64,000 nt of DNA, taken from contig CM043944.1 in NCBI GenBank assembly GCA_014529385.2, forward strand, positions 177,187,740 to 177,251,739, in the 5' to 3' direction. Shown here in pieces: positions 43,468 to 52,874 of the stretch (its first letter is position 1; each line of letters opens with the position of its first letter). The notes beneath the pieces were generated by a model. That model had not been told where the DNA came from and did no database searches. It saw nothing but the letters and a program-made list of their open reading frames with translations. Origin of the DNA: Adiantum capillus-veneris (taxonomy: Eukaryota; Streptophyta; Polypodiopsida; Polypodiales; Pteridaceae). The position numbers and the translations under genes were made by a program.

Positions 43468-43718
43468 TGTGCGCTCCTTGCCGCACTGTCGAAGCAAGGG
43501 ACTTGCCAATACACCGTGTGTGAGCCACAAACGGCTCCAAGCACACAACAAGCCTAAACTAGCAAGCTCAAGAAAACAAAGGGTGTGTCACTCACCGCTC
43601 TACGCTCGCCTTCGTGGTGGATTCCTCGCCGCGATGAAGAAGAAGCTGCAGTCGTGCCGCGCTCAATCGCTTCGCCGCCGTCGTGCCTTTGTAATGCTCG
43701 ATCGCACACACACTCTCC

Positions 43719-43752
<34 letters not shown>

Positions 43753-44046
43753 AGGAGGTGAAGAAGAAGAAGATGGAGATGGAGCAAGAGCACTCTTCAA
43801 TTGCACAAATGAGAGAATGAGTAAAAATTAGGTTTAGTTGGCTTTTATAGGAGCTCACCCCATTCACACTTGGGCGCCCATGCTTAACCAACTAATCCCT
43901 TGAATGTCCAAGTTAAAGTGCGCCTCTCATCGACGATCACTCTACCTTTCCCTATTGGACCGACAAGCCCGGTACCTGACTCTATCGAATACATAATACA
44001 CGTCCGTCGTAGGTGATAGGGTGTCCGTGTGCCATGAGGGTTAACA
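43468..44046 (-). repeat. 3' LTR of nested element
   Basis: 579 bp. On the minus strand a TATAAAAG box lies near 43835-43843, followed by a CT/GT microsatellite and the TGTGCG end read in reverse. Confidence 0.95.
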
Positions 44047-44059
44047 TGCCCCCCTTCCT
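44047..44059 (-). other. Polypurine tract of nested element
   Basis: The minus strand reads AGGAAGGGGGGCA directly before the TGTTAACCC LTR start. Confidence 0.85.
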
Positions 44060-45650
44060 GATGTAGATTCCGTCCTCGGAAGCTATTGAGTTGAAGCTGG
44101 TTCGTCGAGGTGGAAGAGCATTTGAGATGAATGTCCTTAGCCTTCTTCAGTCACTGCAAAATCAAACAACATTGGCACAGTAATTGCATTCTCTTAAAAA
44201 GCATATGCAGTTTTAGGTAGACACATTGATTGGTAAAAGAATTTCAAACAATTTGTTAGCAATGAACATTAAATTGCAATGTAATCAAATGCATAAACAG
44301 ATGTAAAGGCAAAAATTTAAACAAGTCTGGGGTCACTAATTTGACGGTCGAAAAGCACTAGAGATCGAATATTAATACCATGGGTAAGCTTCTTAATTTT
44401 CTGTGGTCAATTAAGTTGTTTAATCGCGAGAGCCAAGTATTCATGTTCAAGGGATGACTAGAGGCTATATCTAGAAAACCTTGTAGTTAAGCTACCATAA
44501 AAGGAATTTCTCATGAAATCATCGCCTGACTGATTACTTTTTCTTTGACCCCCCAAAGTCTTTTCACAGTGATTCAATTATGATGTGTGTGCTTATTTTG
44601 TATGCCTTGGGTTTTTTGCTTTTCAAGGAAAAGCGCCCACACTGGGAACCTCTAGGGCTCTAGTACCATAGGCAATACATGTGAGTGAAGTACCAAATCA
44701 AGCTGAGATTTCTCTTCCAGCTTAAAATTTTACATTGTGGCACTTTGATTTTTTGTTTGTTCATTTTCAGCATTTTAATTTTGTAACTTTGGGGGGTCAT
44801 ATAACACTGTTACCCTCCCCAGGCTCATCACATTAGTAAACTCCCTTTATAATACTTAAGCTAAAGGTCAATAGGGTTAAGCCCACTAGAAAGCCCTAGT
44901 ACATTTCATACAATGCTGCCTAAATCGGATTAAGAACCTAAGTAACCATTGCTTATTAGGAAGGCATTCCCCATGGTATTAAGAGAAGATCTCTAACACC
45001 TAACTTGGTCAAACTAGCTTAGTCGGACTGCTTGATTTTTACACCTAAACAAGTGATTATGACAAAACATTACATTGAATTAAATGTTTGATACCAAGCA
45101 AATGCACTGAATATTATGCTACCAATCACAATCAAAGCAGACAAACATGGATGCAAAAAAGATAAGGGCAATGCTAATGGATAAGAAACACCTGTTTGTG
45201 TTGATGGTCGCGCTTGATTTGAAGTGTGAACGAGAGAAAGACTCCATGAAGGTCCAAATCCTATCAATAGCAACACGCTCCTGTACACACTATGAAACTC
45301 AAACAATACCTCTAGGAGGCACATCAGTGGGAAAAGAGAACTTTTCTAATCACTCAACTCTAAAACAGAAACACTCCTATCGTACCAATCTTACCTACCC
45401 TCCATCACTCAAGTGATGAGGATCGAAGGTGTTTTATGGCATAGGTTTCTGTTTCACTGTACCAAATGTGACATGTGTAGGTCTGAGTCAATGTTTTGAC
45501 TTTTATTGTGCATACTCGTTTGCTAATTGCGCTTGCTCTTTTTTTTTTTTTTTTTTTGTATAAAGCTTTATATGTACATTCCCTAAGATTGGTGATTAAG
45601 AGGTCAGGGAAAAAGGTTGAGAGGGAAACAAATGAATGATGACTATCAGC
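44060..45650 (-). other. Long non-coding 3' internal region of nested element
   Basis: About 1.6 kb with no credible ORF on either strand and no pol motif; it occupies the place where RT and integrase would lie. A T17 run is near 45540. The origin is unknown and may be captured DNA. Confidence 0.5.
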
Positions 45651-45671
45651 AAACACTCCCCCCTTCCTTGG
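45651..45671 (-). other. Internal polypurine-like tract
   Basis: The minus strand reads CCCAAGGAAGGGGGGAGTGTTT. The GGAAGGGGGGAGTGTTTG core is identical to the polypurine tract and LTR start of element 1 (3999-4016). It follows the third ORF of the nested element by a few bases. Confidence 0.6.
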
Positions 45672-45676
45672 GTAGA

Positions 45677-46192
45677 TCATACCGTTTGAAATGAGCTTGT
45701 CACCCTTTGAAACCAATTGTTCCAGTTGGTAATAGGTGAGGATTTTTGCCAGTAGTTTTCTATTACCCTAGGTGCCTTATCGAGTTGCAACGGTGGTAAG
45801 GTACTCTCCCAGGATCGAGCTTGAAGTGGTTCATTAGGTGATTCTTGAACACTGGGAGGTGTGGATTCTTTTGTAGCTTCATGGAGGTCCACTACTATAG
45901 ATGGAGGTTGTGTAGAAGCTTTTACCTCTATGGATGTATTACATGATGAGCTAGAATCTTCATGGGACTCCCCCCTTCCTGAGCTAGGTGGAACAAATCG
46001 TTCTTTCTTTGGTACCCAAACTAGCTCGGGAGCGGGTGTGTAGCATTCTGTGATTTTTTCCTTTCCACGATCATTGATTCGTTTTGGAGCTACGGGATTG
46101 GGCTCACTTGGGTCAGGTGATAGGTAAGAGCACAATCTACGTTTTGGCACCCAGATTTGATCATTTCCTTGATAGTAGCCTTGGGCTTCCAA
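45677..46192 (-). CDS. Third ORF of nested element, in frame with protease ORF after TGA
   Basis: 171 codons in the same frame as the upstream ORF, separated by one TGA followed by CTA. It contains QIWVPKRRL and LVWVPKKERF, which repeat the KWVPK and RWIPK motifs at the end of the protease ORF, and then Ser/Pro-rich sequence ending NNWFQRVTSSF. There is no independent ATG near its start, so it is most simply the C-terminus of the protease ORF, reached by readthrough or now cut off by a CGA-to-TGA change. Function unknown. Confidence 0.55.
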   Translation of the reverse strand: MEAQGYYQGNDQIWVPKRRLCSYLSPDPSEPNPVAPKRINDRGKEKITECYTPAPELVWVPKKERFVPPSSGRGESHEDSSSSCNTSIEVKASTQPPSIVVDLHEATKESTPPSVQESPNEPLQARSWESTLPPLQLDKAPRVIENYWQKSSPITNWNNWFQRVTSSFQTV

Positions 46193-46195
46193 TAG

Positions 46196-48085
46196 TCATT
46201 TAGGGATCCATCGCAACATTTTCTTACTTTTCTTGGAGCGAGTGGTACGTTTCTTACAAGGCTTCTGTTTTTTAGCACTAGGTATGGTCACTAAAGAAGC
46301 TTTAGGGACCCACTTGTATGTTTTCTTCGTTACCTTAGGATGAGTCTTGTTGGAAGCGATATGCATTGCTTGTAGCATATTTAAGGGTATAGGCATTTCA
46401 TCCCCCTCAGGTGTTACCCAGGTCGTCCCCCTATTTCCCCAAGTGTCTATGGTTGATGCTAGGTGGACCCAGTCTACATTGTCTGATTCCGTCATACCCG
46501 GTAACACATCCATATAAGGAGAATCTTGGCCAATGTCTGTATCCTTCTTACAAGTGTAACAATATTGTAGTGGGGCCGAGTGAACTGGGGTGTCAGAGCG
46601 ATGATCAATAATGGTTTTACTCCCTAAGGGGTGTACCTTACCAGTCACCAAATCCACTCTAAGGACAGAGTCTTGGAATTGCAAATAGACATGATTTTTA
46701 GACCAATCGTGAACCATTTGTGCTTCCCTCATGAATGGTCGTCCTAAAATCATTTCATATGACATAAGGTGTTTAGAGAAATCCATTACAATGAACGTAT
46801 GTCGTACCTTGTGTCCTAGAACTTTGATCTTAAGATCCTTGAGCATCCCCATAGGTTTGGCTATGGTACCATTTGCCATCTTTACCACAATGTTAGTAAC
46901 ACTGAGGCGGGGTTTTCCCATAGATTCCCAACAATCTTTTGTAACGTTGCTAACTCCCGCACCACCATCAAGAATTCCCTTTATAGTTAATCCCTTGGTA
47001 GTGATGGGTAGGGTCGCATTAGACTCGTCGCCTTCAAAATACTGCCCTAATTCGTTAATGGGTACCTCGATCACAGACTCGTGTCCATCTAAGTCAAGTG
47101 ATTGCACATGATTTTCCTCATCAATCATAATCGAGTCAGGCCTATTTGGTTGCGCAAACTGCGGTAATCCCGTTCGTAGCTCTCCGTTAAGGAATGCTCG
47201 AAGTGCAAGGAATAACTCAGGATCTCCATACAGCTTTGCTATGATCGTGGTTCGGACCTCAGAAGACATGAAGTCCACTAGTTTGGCAACATTCATTGGC
47301 GTTTTGCAGGGTGTAGGTCCTTGACTAGGAACTGGTGAGGATGGAATCTCATATTCCTCAATGGGATCAAGTATTCCTTCGTTAAACATCCTTTCCAACA
47401 AGAAGGGTGTATGCTCACTTTCTGATGTCCTGTCCTCACTCCCTTCTTGGATGATACTAGATATGGCTAACGGTCTATGGTTCATGTGGGGTGGATGAAC
47501 TTGCGTGGGAAACACTGTGTCATGAATTTTTACATGCATGGGTTCTGGTTCTAGTTTCCTTTGAGTCTCCTCCACTAAACCTCTTAGATGTTTCACCTGC
47601 TTAATCTCGTCTACAGGGTTTGGGTACGTCCCAATCTTCTTTTTACGATTCTTCCCTTTTTGCCCCTGCGGTTTATCTTGGGGGTCTTGGATTGGATTTG
47701 GAAACACTTGTGGTGTTTTCAGAGGCTCTTTATGGTTTTCTCTCATTCGGTTTTCAATTGGTTCCATGTTACGGTTTTCTTTGTCGGTCTTTCCCTTTGT
47801 GGTATTGGTTCTAGTCTCCATTGTCTCGACTGAATCTGAATCATCCTCGAGGTCATTCATATACACGGGGTCATCTCCTGTTCCTATGTTTGTTTTGGAA
47901 CTTGGCTTTGAATTTTCCGTATTCTGCGACTTCTTCCTTCGTGGCTTCTTTTTCTTTGCTTGGATAATTGACGCAGTATCTCTCTCTTCGAGGATATGTC
48001 CTGGCCCTTGAAACATGGACCGTGTAATCGCATAAGCGGGTGCGACGAGTGGTATTGGTGATGTCACAGTAGCAATTTCGACCAA
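46196..48085 (-). CDS. Protease-containing ORF of nested element
   Basis: 629 codons from an ATG at 48085; the frame is open upstream to the gag stop. The N-terminal half is basic and acidic linker (KKKKPRRKKSQ near the start). The retropepsin lies at about residues 335-470, with GILDGGAGVSNVTKDCW as the active-site loop (Gly replaces Ser/Thr after the Asp, as in some plant Gypsy elements) and MILGRPFMREAQMVHDW as the C-terminal motif. The tail has WVPK-type motifs. It would cleave gag. The similarity of DGGAG and ILGRPFM to the 14.2-kb element suggests the same broad lineage. Confidence 0.85.
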   Translation of the reverse strand: MVEIATVTSPIPLVAPAYAITRSMFQGPGHILEERDTASIIQAKKKKPRRKKSQNTENSKPSSKTNIGTGDDPVYMNDLEDDSDSVETMETRTNTTKGKTDKENRNMEPIENRMRENHKEPLKTPQVFPNPIQDPQDKPQGQKGKNRKKKIGTYPNPVDEIKQVKHLRGLVEETQRKLEPEPMHVKIHDTVFPTQVHPPHMNHRPLAISSIIQEGSEDRTSESEHTPFLLERMFNEGILDPIEEYEIPSSPVPSQGPTPCKTPMNVAKLVDFMSSEVRTTIIAKLYGDPELFLALRAFLNGELRTGLPQFAQPNRPDSIMIDEENHVQSLDLDGHESVIEVPINELGQYFEGDESNATLPITTKGLTIKGILDGGAGVSNVTKDCWESMGKPRLSVTNIVVKMANGTIAKPMGMLKDLKIKVLGHKVRHTFIVMDFSKHLMSYEMILGRPFMREAQMVHDWSKNHVYLQFQDSVLRVDLVTGKVHPLGSKTIIDHRSDTPVHSAPLQYCYTCKKDTDIGQDSPYMDVLPGMTESDNVDWVHLASTIDTWGNRGTTWVTPEGDEMPIPLNMLQAMHIASNKTHPKVTKKTYKWVPKASLVTIPSAKKQKPCKKRTTRSKKSKKMLRWIPK

Positions 48086-48094
48086 ATTCAGGGG

Positions 48095-50857
48095 TTAGAT
48101 TTTAGGCGCATTTGGGTTATAGGGGCATTGGGCAATCAAGTGATCTATGCCACAACGATTACATGTGAGTATTGGCATTGCAGACGTGCTCCCTTGATTC
48201 ATTTGCATCTGTGCAGCATTCTTTTGCAGCCTAATAGGGCACTCCGCTACTCGATGTGGTCCCCCACACTCGTAGCATTGAAGAGGTGGCCTCCTAGCCT
48301 GGGTGTTGATATTTTGACCTCTGGATGCGAGAGCAGCAGCTTGATAAACCGGCTTGACTTGTCCCCAACAATCTTCCATGTAGTATATAGGACACTCTTC
48401 CAATGTATCAAGTCCGTAGGCAATACTATTGTCTATTTCCTCCTCACAGCCATCTGCATAAGCATTTGATGGCTCGCAACCCACTTGGTTCATAGGGGCG
48501 ACTCTTGGATGCGGGGGCTGCGGTCCGAGCACAGGAGGTGGTAACGGTGTAGCTTGTACAACATTTTGAGATCTAGGGACCATGTGTTGCGGTAGTTGCT
48601 CAACAGGTGGAGCAGGCATCAATACAGGAGCTCGAGGCGCATCCGTCCAGGCTACAGGTGGTCTATTTGCCATCATACGTTTGATCATTAAACAATCCTT
48701 AGCTTGGTGACCATACCTACCACATGCGTTGCAAGTTCCATTAAATTTTACTCTAAACGTAGGGCACTCACTAGTGCTATGTGGACCTAAGCAAATGGAA
48801 CACCATTGTTGCTCCCTTCTTGGATACATGTGACTATTTTGAGGGGGTCGATTATCCTTAAGAGACTCTTGGATTGCCTTGGTGAGGTCTGTCAAGAATG
48901 TCTCAAATACCTTTGGCTCATTGGCAATGGGCTTTGCAGTCATGGTTTCATACTCAATGGCTTGTGAGCTAGTGGATCTCGTGTCAGTAGACACCCTCAT
49001 GCCTGCTATCATCAAGTTGTCCTCTAATTGGATTGCATTGGCAGTGACATCTTCCCAGGTTGTGATACCTCTATTCACTAGTCCATTATAGATTCCTTCA
49101 TTCCTCAACCCTCGAATGAATCGATCAAGCAGTTGGTTATTGTTGAAGCGCTCATTTACACGGCAGCGAGAGTTTAAGTGCTTTAGACGACTAATGAAGT
49201 CCCTTACTGACTCTCCTTCCTTACGTTCGGCCTTCTGTAGCTGAGATGCTACACCCCAAAGCACACCTTCTCGTATGTACTCCTTTAGAAACAACCTTCG
49301 AAGGGTAGGGTAGATTGTTTTCTCGTCCACCCTTAGGGTCCTATACCAATCTCCAGCCTTCCCACTTAATGTCAAGCTTAAGGCATTGCACTTATGTAGT
49401 TCGTTGCGTTCCCCTAAGGAATCACATACTTGTTCAAACACTTCAATGTGTTTCCTAGCATCTTCGTCCCCATTGAATTTTTGCGTGAGTTTGGCAATTT
49501 GTACTGCCTTACTTCTAGGCTCTCTATCAGATGCATGACGCATATTTTCCGCGATAGATCGACCTATGGTTTGATCAAACGCTGCCAAGTCACCTATGTG
49601 AGGAGGCAGGGCCGGTGGAGGTACTCTTGGAATCATATGTGGGAGAGGAACGGGTACCGGTCTTGGCATATGTGTGGATGATGCAGGATATGGAACATAA
49701 CCGAGCATAGGTCCACTCGGATAAGAGCTAGGGAGCGGCACTCGAGGAGCATAAGCAAGTGGTACAATTGGAGGTGTGGGGGCCATGTGTGCATAAGGGG
49801 CTAGAGGCACATATGGTCGAGGCCCCATATTAGGTACTACGACACTAGGTAGTGGCACTGCGCTAACCGTAGATGTCATCGGTACATTCTCTGTCAGGCT
49901 TATCCCTGGAGTGAGCACTGTGTTTTCCTTGATAGAGGGTTGAGCCAAGTTAGGGAAGCTAAAGTTTTCGCTCGGAGGCTCAGATTGCATAGAGACCCCA
50001 GGTGAAATGACGTAAGATGGGTCCATGGGGCTCATTAGAGGAGTCTCCATTTGAGATAGAGTAGGCTGTTGAGCCTTGCTCGTATCCAGAAATCTCATGG
50101 GGCCAGTTGAGAGTATATTTACCCCTCGGTTTTGCCTTTCTGATTGAATAATGCCATGGATAACATTACAGATCATTTTCTGTTGATCTTCGATGCTCGT
50201 GGCACTAGAGGTGGATTGTACAATCTCTATCCATCCTACATGGTAGGCGTGGCCAGAGTGTAGATCCGTCAACACCTCAGTGTGGAGGTCGTATGTCCAA
50301 TGATCATTAATGAACAATCCTTCTAGAGTCGACGTGTTAACGGTTTCTTGTGAGGTAGAAGCAATGTTGCTCCCCGTGGTTTTACTTGCCACCAACGGTA
50401 CTCTAGAGGGAACTTCTGAAGGAGGCAGCTCAACAGGGCCTTCTTGGTAAGAAGTTGGTAGGATATCCACATGGACACTCTTTGGGGGTGTGGAGTCCAC
50501 GTGCGATGTGAAAGGAGAGTCCACTTCCCCACCCCCTTCGTGTGTTTCATTTGCATCAGGTTCCGAGCGAGTAGCTCTACCTAATGTTTCCATGAAACGG
50601 CTAAACATACTAGTACTAGGCTGTGGAGCTTCGGGAGGTGCATGGCCTTCTCTCTCAGTGTTTTGGGTATGGTATGCTTCCATGATTTCTGAGTCGGAGG
50701 AGGAATCACTAGCGGCTATTTTAGGGTCTTGGGTGGTGCTACCTTGTGTCCCCGCTGAGGGTCTAGAGCTTATCGTGGATGGGTAATGGGTGTCCGTATG
50801 AACAGAGACACCCTCAATATGCTCGTGTTCTAGCACCCGCCCAGAGCGTAAGTGCAT
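48095..50857 (-). CDS. Gag protein of nested element with four CCHC knuckles
   Basis: 920 codons starting MHLRSGRVLE, a common plant Gypsy gag start. A long Pro/Ser/Thr-rich N-terminal part precedes the capsid core (about residues 440-620: AKLTQKFNGDEDARKHIEVF, ALSLTLSGKAGDWYRTL, YIREGVLWGVASQLQ, GESVRDFISRLKHLN). Four zinc knuckles follow: CSICLGPHSTSEC, CNACGRYGHQAKDC, CYECGGPHRVAEC and CNRCGIDHLIAQC. The ORF ends PNAPKI then TAA, and the protease ORF continues in the same frame. It forms particles and binds RNA. Confidence 0.92.
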   Translation of the reverse strand: MHLRSGRVLEHEHIEGVSVHTDTHYPSTISSRPSAGTQGSTTQDPKIAASDSSSDSEIMEAYHTQNTEREGHAPPEAPQPSTSMFSRFMETLGRATRSEPDANETHEGGGEVDSPFTSHVDSTPPKSVHVDILPTSYQEGPVELPPSEVPSRVPLVASKTTGSNIASTSQETVNTSTLEGLFINDHWTYDLHTEVLTDLHSGHAYHVGWIEIVQSTSSATSIEDQQKMICNVIHGIIQSERQNRGVNILSTGPMRFLDTSKAQQPTLSQMETPLMSPMDPSYVISPGVSMQSEPPSENFSFPNLAQPSIKENTVLTPGISLTENVPMTSTVSAVPLPSVVVPNMGPRPYVPLAPYAHMAPTPPIVPLAYAPRVPLPSSYPSGPMLGYVPYPASSTHMPRPVPVPLPHMIPRVPPPALPPHIGDLAAFDQTIGRSIAENMRHASDREPRSKAVQIAKLTQKFNGDEDARKHIEVFEQVCDSLGERNELHKCNALSLTLSGKAGDWYRTLRVDEKTIYPTLRRLFLKEYIREGVLWGVASQLQKAERKEGESVRDFISRLKHLNSRCRVNERFNNNQLLDRFIRGLRNEGIYNGLVNRGITTWEDVTANAIQLEDNLMIAGMRVSTDTRSTSSQAIEYETMTAKPIANEPKVFETFLTDLTKAIQESLKDNRPPQNSHMYPRREQQWCSICLGPHSTSECPTFRVKFNGTCNACGRYGHQAKDCLMIKRMMANRPPVAWTDAPRAPVLMPAPPVEQLPQHMVPRSQNVVQATPLPPPVLGPQPPHPRVAPMNQVGCEPSNAYADGCEEEIDNSIAYGLDTLEECPIYYMEDCWGQVKPVYQAAALASRGQNINTQARRPPLQCYECGGPHRVAECPIRLQKNAAQMQMNQGSTSAMPILTCNRCGIDHLIAQCPYNPNAPKI

Positions 50858-51831
50858 GTGCTTTTGATACCCTAAGGTGTCAAAAAGCTGCTCTAGGAGG
50901 CCTTGTGACTAGTTTTTAGCGTGTTTTTTGTTTGTTTTTTTTGCTAGATTTTTTAGAGCGTGTCGTGGAATGGGCCGTGTGATAGCTCGAAACGAGCGTA
51001 TCAGTCAGAGGGTCGTGCCGTGCTTTACAGCCTTCCGTTTGGTCACTCTATGCTCTCGGAATCCCTAAAACTATCAATTTCCAGTAGGGAACTAGGCCCA
51101 AACTAGAAAGTCTAAGGATGCAAGTGGGAAGAGAAAGGAGGAGAGTGGAGGACTTGTCCCACATGCTCTCATTCTCTCTTGAGGGAGTAGGGTATATATA
51201 TAAGAGTGAGTCTAGTATATATCATAAGATTCAGGACTGAGGCTTGGGCTTGGGCTTGGGCTTGGGAAACCGATCCCGATCTATCTTTTATACAAACCAA
51301 CCCGTCCGTTTTAAGAGTCACGTTTTTTATTTTCGAAAAATATCGCCGCCCACTCGCTCGCGTTTTTAATTTCCGAATTTTTTTCCTTTTAAAAATTTTT
51401 TTATTTTATTTTTTCTCAAAAAACTTTTTTTTCCCAAATTTTTTTTTTTTATTATTTTTTTTTTGTTGATGCAGAAAATACAGAAATTGCAGAAAATGCA
51501 GAAAAAACGCAGAAATTGCAGAAAATGCAGAAAAAACGCAGAAATTGCAGAAAATGCAGAAAAAATGCAGAAATTGCAGCAAATTGACAGAAATTCAGAA
51601 AATTGCAGAAATTGAAAACGCCGAACTTGAAAATGCAGAAATTGCAGAAATTGAAAAAACGCAGACAATAGCAGAAATTGAAACTTGACAGCAATTGCAG
51701 AAAACGCAAAAAACAGAAATCTTCCACACACTCCTTCCCTGCCTTTCCTATGATAGAAATTGCACCACAAGGAAGCGTAAAGTGCTAACCGAGCTTAGTG
51801 TAGGGCATATCCCCGGCAGCGGCGCCAAAAA
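50858..51831 (-). other. 5' leader of nested element with minisatellites
   Basis: Contains a (GCTTGG)n-like run near 51242-51267 and an AT-rich stretch with T runs at 51360-51470. A GCAGAAATTGCAGAAAAT-type minisatellite lies at about 51470-51715. The Phe/Cys-rich minus-strand frames are translations of that repeat. Confidence 0.75.
51809..51827 (-). other. Primer-binding site of nested element (tRNA-Asp type)
   Basis: The minus strand reads TGGCGCCGCTGCCGGGGAT, four bases inside the 5' LTR. It differs by one base from the plant tRNA-Asp 3' complement as I recall it. Confidence 0.85.
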
Positions 51832-52070
51832 TGTGCGCTCCTTGCCGCACTGTCGAAGCAAGGGACTTGCCAATACACCATGTGCGAGCCACAAACGGCT
51901 CCAAGCACACAACAAGCCTAAACTAGCAAGCTCAAGAAAACAAAGGGTGTGTCACTCACCGCTCTACGCTCGCCTTCATGGTGGATTCCTCGCCGCGATG
52001 AAGAAGAAGCTGCAGTCGTGCCGCGCTCAACCGCTTCGCCGCCGTCGTGCCTTTGTAATGCTTGATCGCA

Positions 52071-52106
<36 letters not shown>

Positions 52107-52400
52107 AGGAGGTGAAGAAGAAGAAGATGGAGATGGAGCAAGAGCACTCTTCAATTGCACAAATGAGAGAATGAGTAAAAATTAGGTTTAGTTGGCTTTT
52201 ATAGGAGCTCACCCCATTCACACTTGGGCGCCCATGCTTAACCAACTAATCCCTTGAATGTCCAAGTTAAAGTGCGTCTCTCATCGACGATCACTCTACC
52301 TTTCCCTATTGGACCGACAAGCCCGGTACCTGACTCTATCGAATACATAATACACGTCCGTCGTAGGTGATAGGGTGTCCGTGTGGCATGAGGGTTAACA
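51832..52400 (-). repeat. 5' LTR of nested element
   Basis: 569 bp, the partner of 43468-44046, with the same TATAAAAG box on the minus strand (near 52196-52204). Confidence 0.95.
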
Positions 52401-52524
52401 TAAATACGGCGGTAAAGCTCGAAAATGTGCCAGTGGGTCTGCACCATACACTATCTTTCTTGGAGCTCTCTCTCTCCTCTTATGCGGTAATGTTGTGCGG
52501 TAACAGCACCATTCTCCCATAGTG
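52401..52524 (-). repeat. CACTA right terminus and subterminal motifs
   Basis: After the TAAAT duplication come GGCGGTAAA, TGCGGTAATGTTG and TGCGGTAACAGC motifs, and the terminal CCCATAGTG ends at 52524. Confidence 0.88.
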
Positions 52525-52821
52525 AGTTTTTTTTGGGGGGGGGGCAAAAAGAAAAGAGGGGAGGGGATTGTGAGAGGGAGAGAGTTGTCTTGTTTTTTTC
52601 ATATAAAGAGGAAAAAGAGATTAAGCCCAAAAAAAAAAGCTCTCCCAAGCAAAGCAATAGCGACATAGCTATTGCTATTGCTATTGCTATTGCTTTGCTT
52701 TGCAAGAGCTCTTTTTTTTTTGTCTTAAGCTCCTTTCTTAGTTTTGCTTGAGAGGCTCTTTTTTTGGGGGGGGGCATAAACTCCTTTGCACTCCTCTCTC
52801 CCTCTCAGAAATCCCCCCTGG

Positions 52822-52874
<53 letters not shown>

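Larger units (their letters stand above)
43468..52400 (-). mobile_element. Complete non-autonomous LTR retroelement (gag and protease only) nested in the CACTA element
   Basis: LTRs at 43468-44046 and 51832-52400 both read TGTGCGCTCC to GGGTTAACA, differing by about eight substitutions and a 10-bp microsatellite indel. TAAAT is duplicated on both sides (43463-43467 and 52401-52405). On the minus strand it has a tRNA-Asp-type primer site, a gag ORF, a protease ORF, a third ORF in the same frame and a polypurine tract before the 3' LTR. No RT, RNase H or integrase is present in its 8.9 kb, so mobilisation needs a helper. Confidence 0.93.
34659..52524. mobile_element. CACTA (En/Spm) DNA transposon with a nested LTR element
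   Basis: The left end begins CACTATGACATTTGGAGC and the right end, read on the minus strand, begins CACTATGGGAGAATGGTGC. The trinucleotide AGT is duplicated outside both (34656-34658 and 52525-52527), the 3-bp duplication expected for CACTA elements. GCGGTAAT/ATTACCGC motifs crowd both subterminal regions. Inside are a minus-strand TnpA-like gene and a plus-strand TNP2-type transposase gene. Total length is 17,866 bp; without the nested retroelement (43468-52400 plus its 5-bp duplication) it is about 8.9 kb, a normal size for the superfamily. Confidence 0.93.

Noticed and set aside
51366-51770. Phe/Cys-rich ORF as a small cysteine-rich secreted protein
   Set aside because: The pattern FCNFCIF is the translation of the GCAGAAATT minisatellite.
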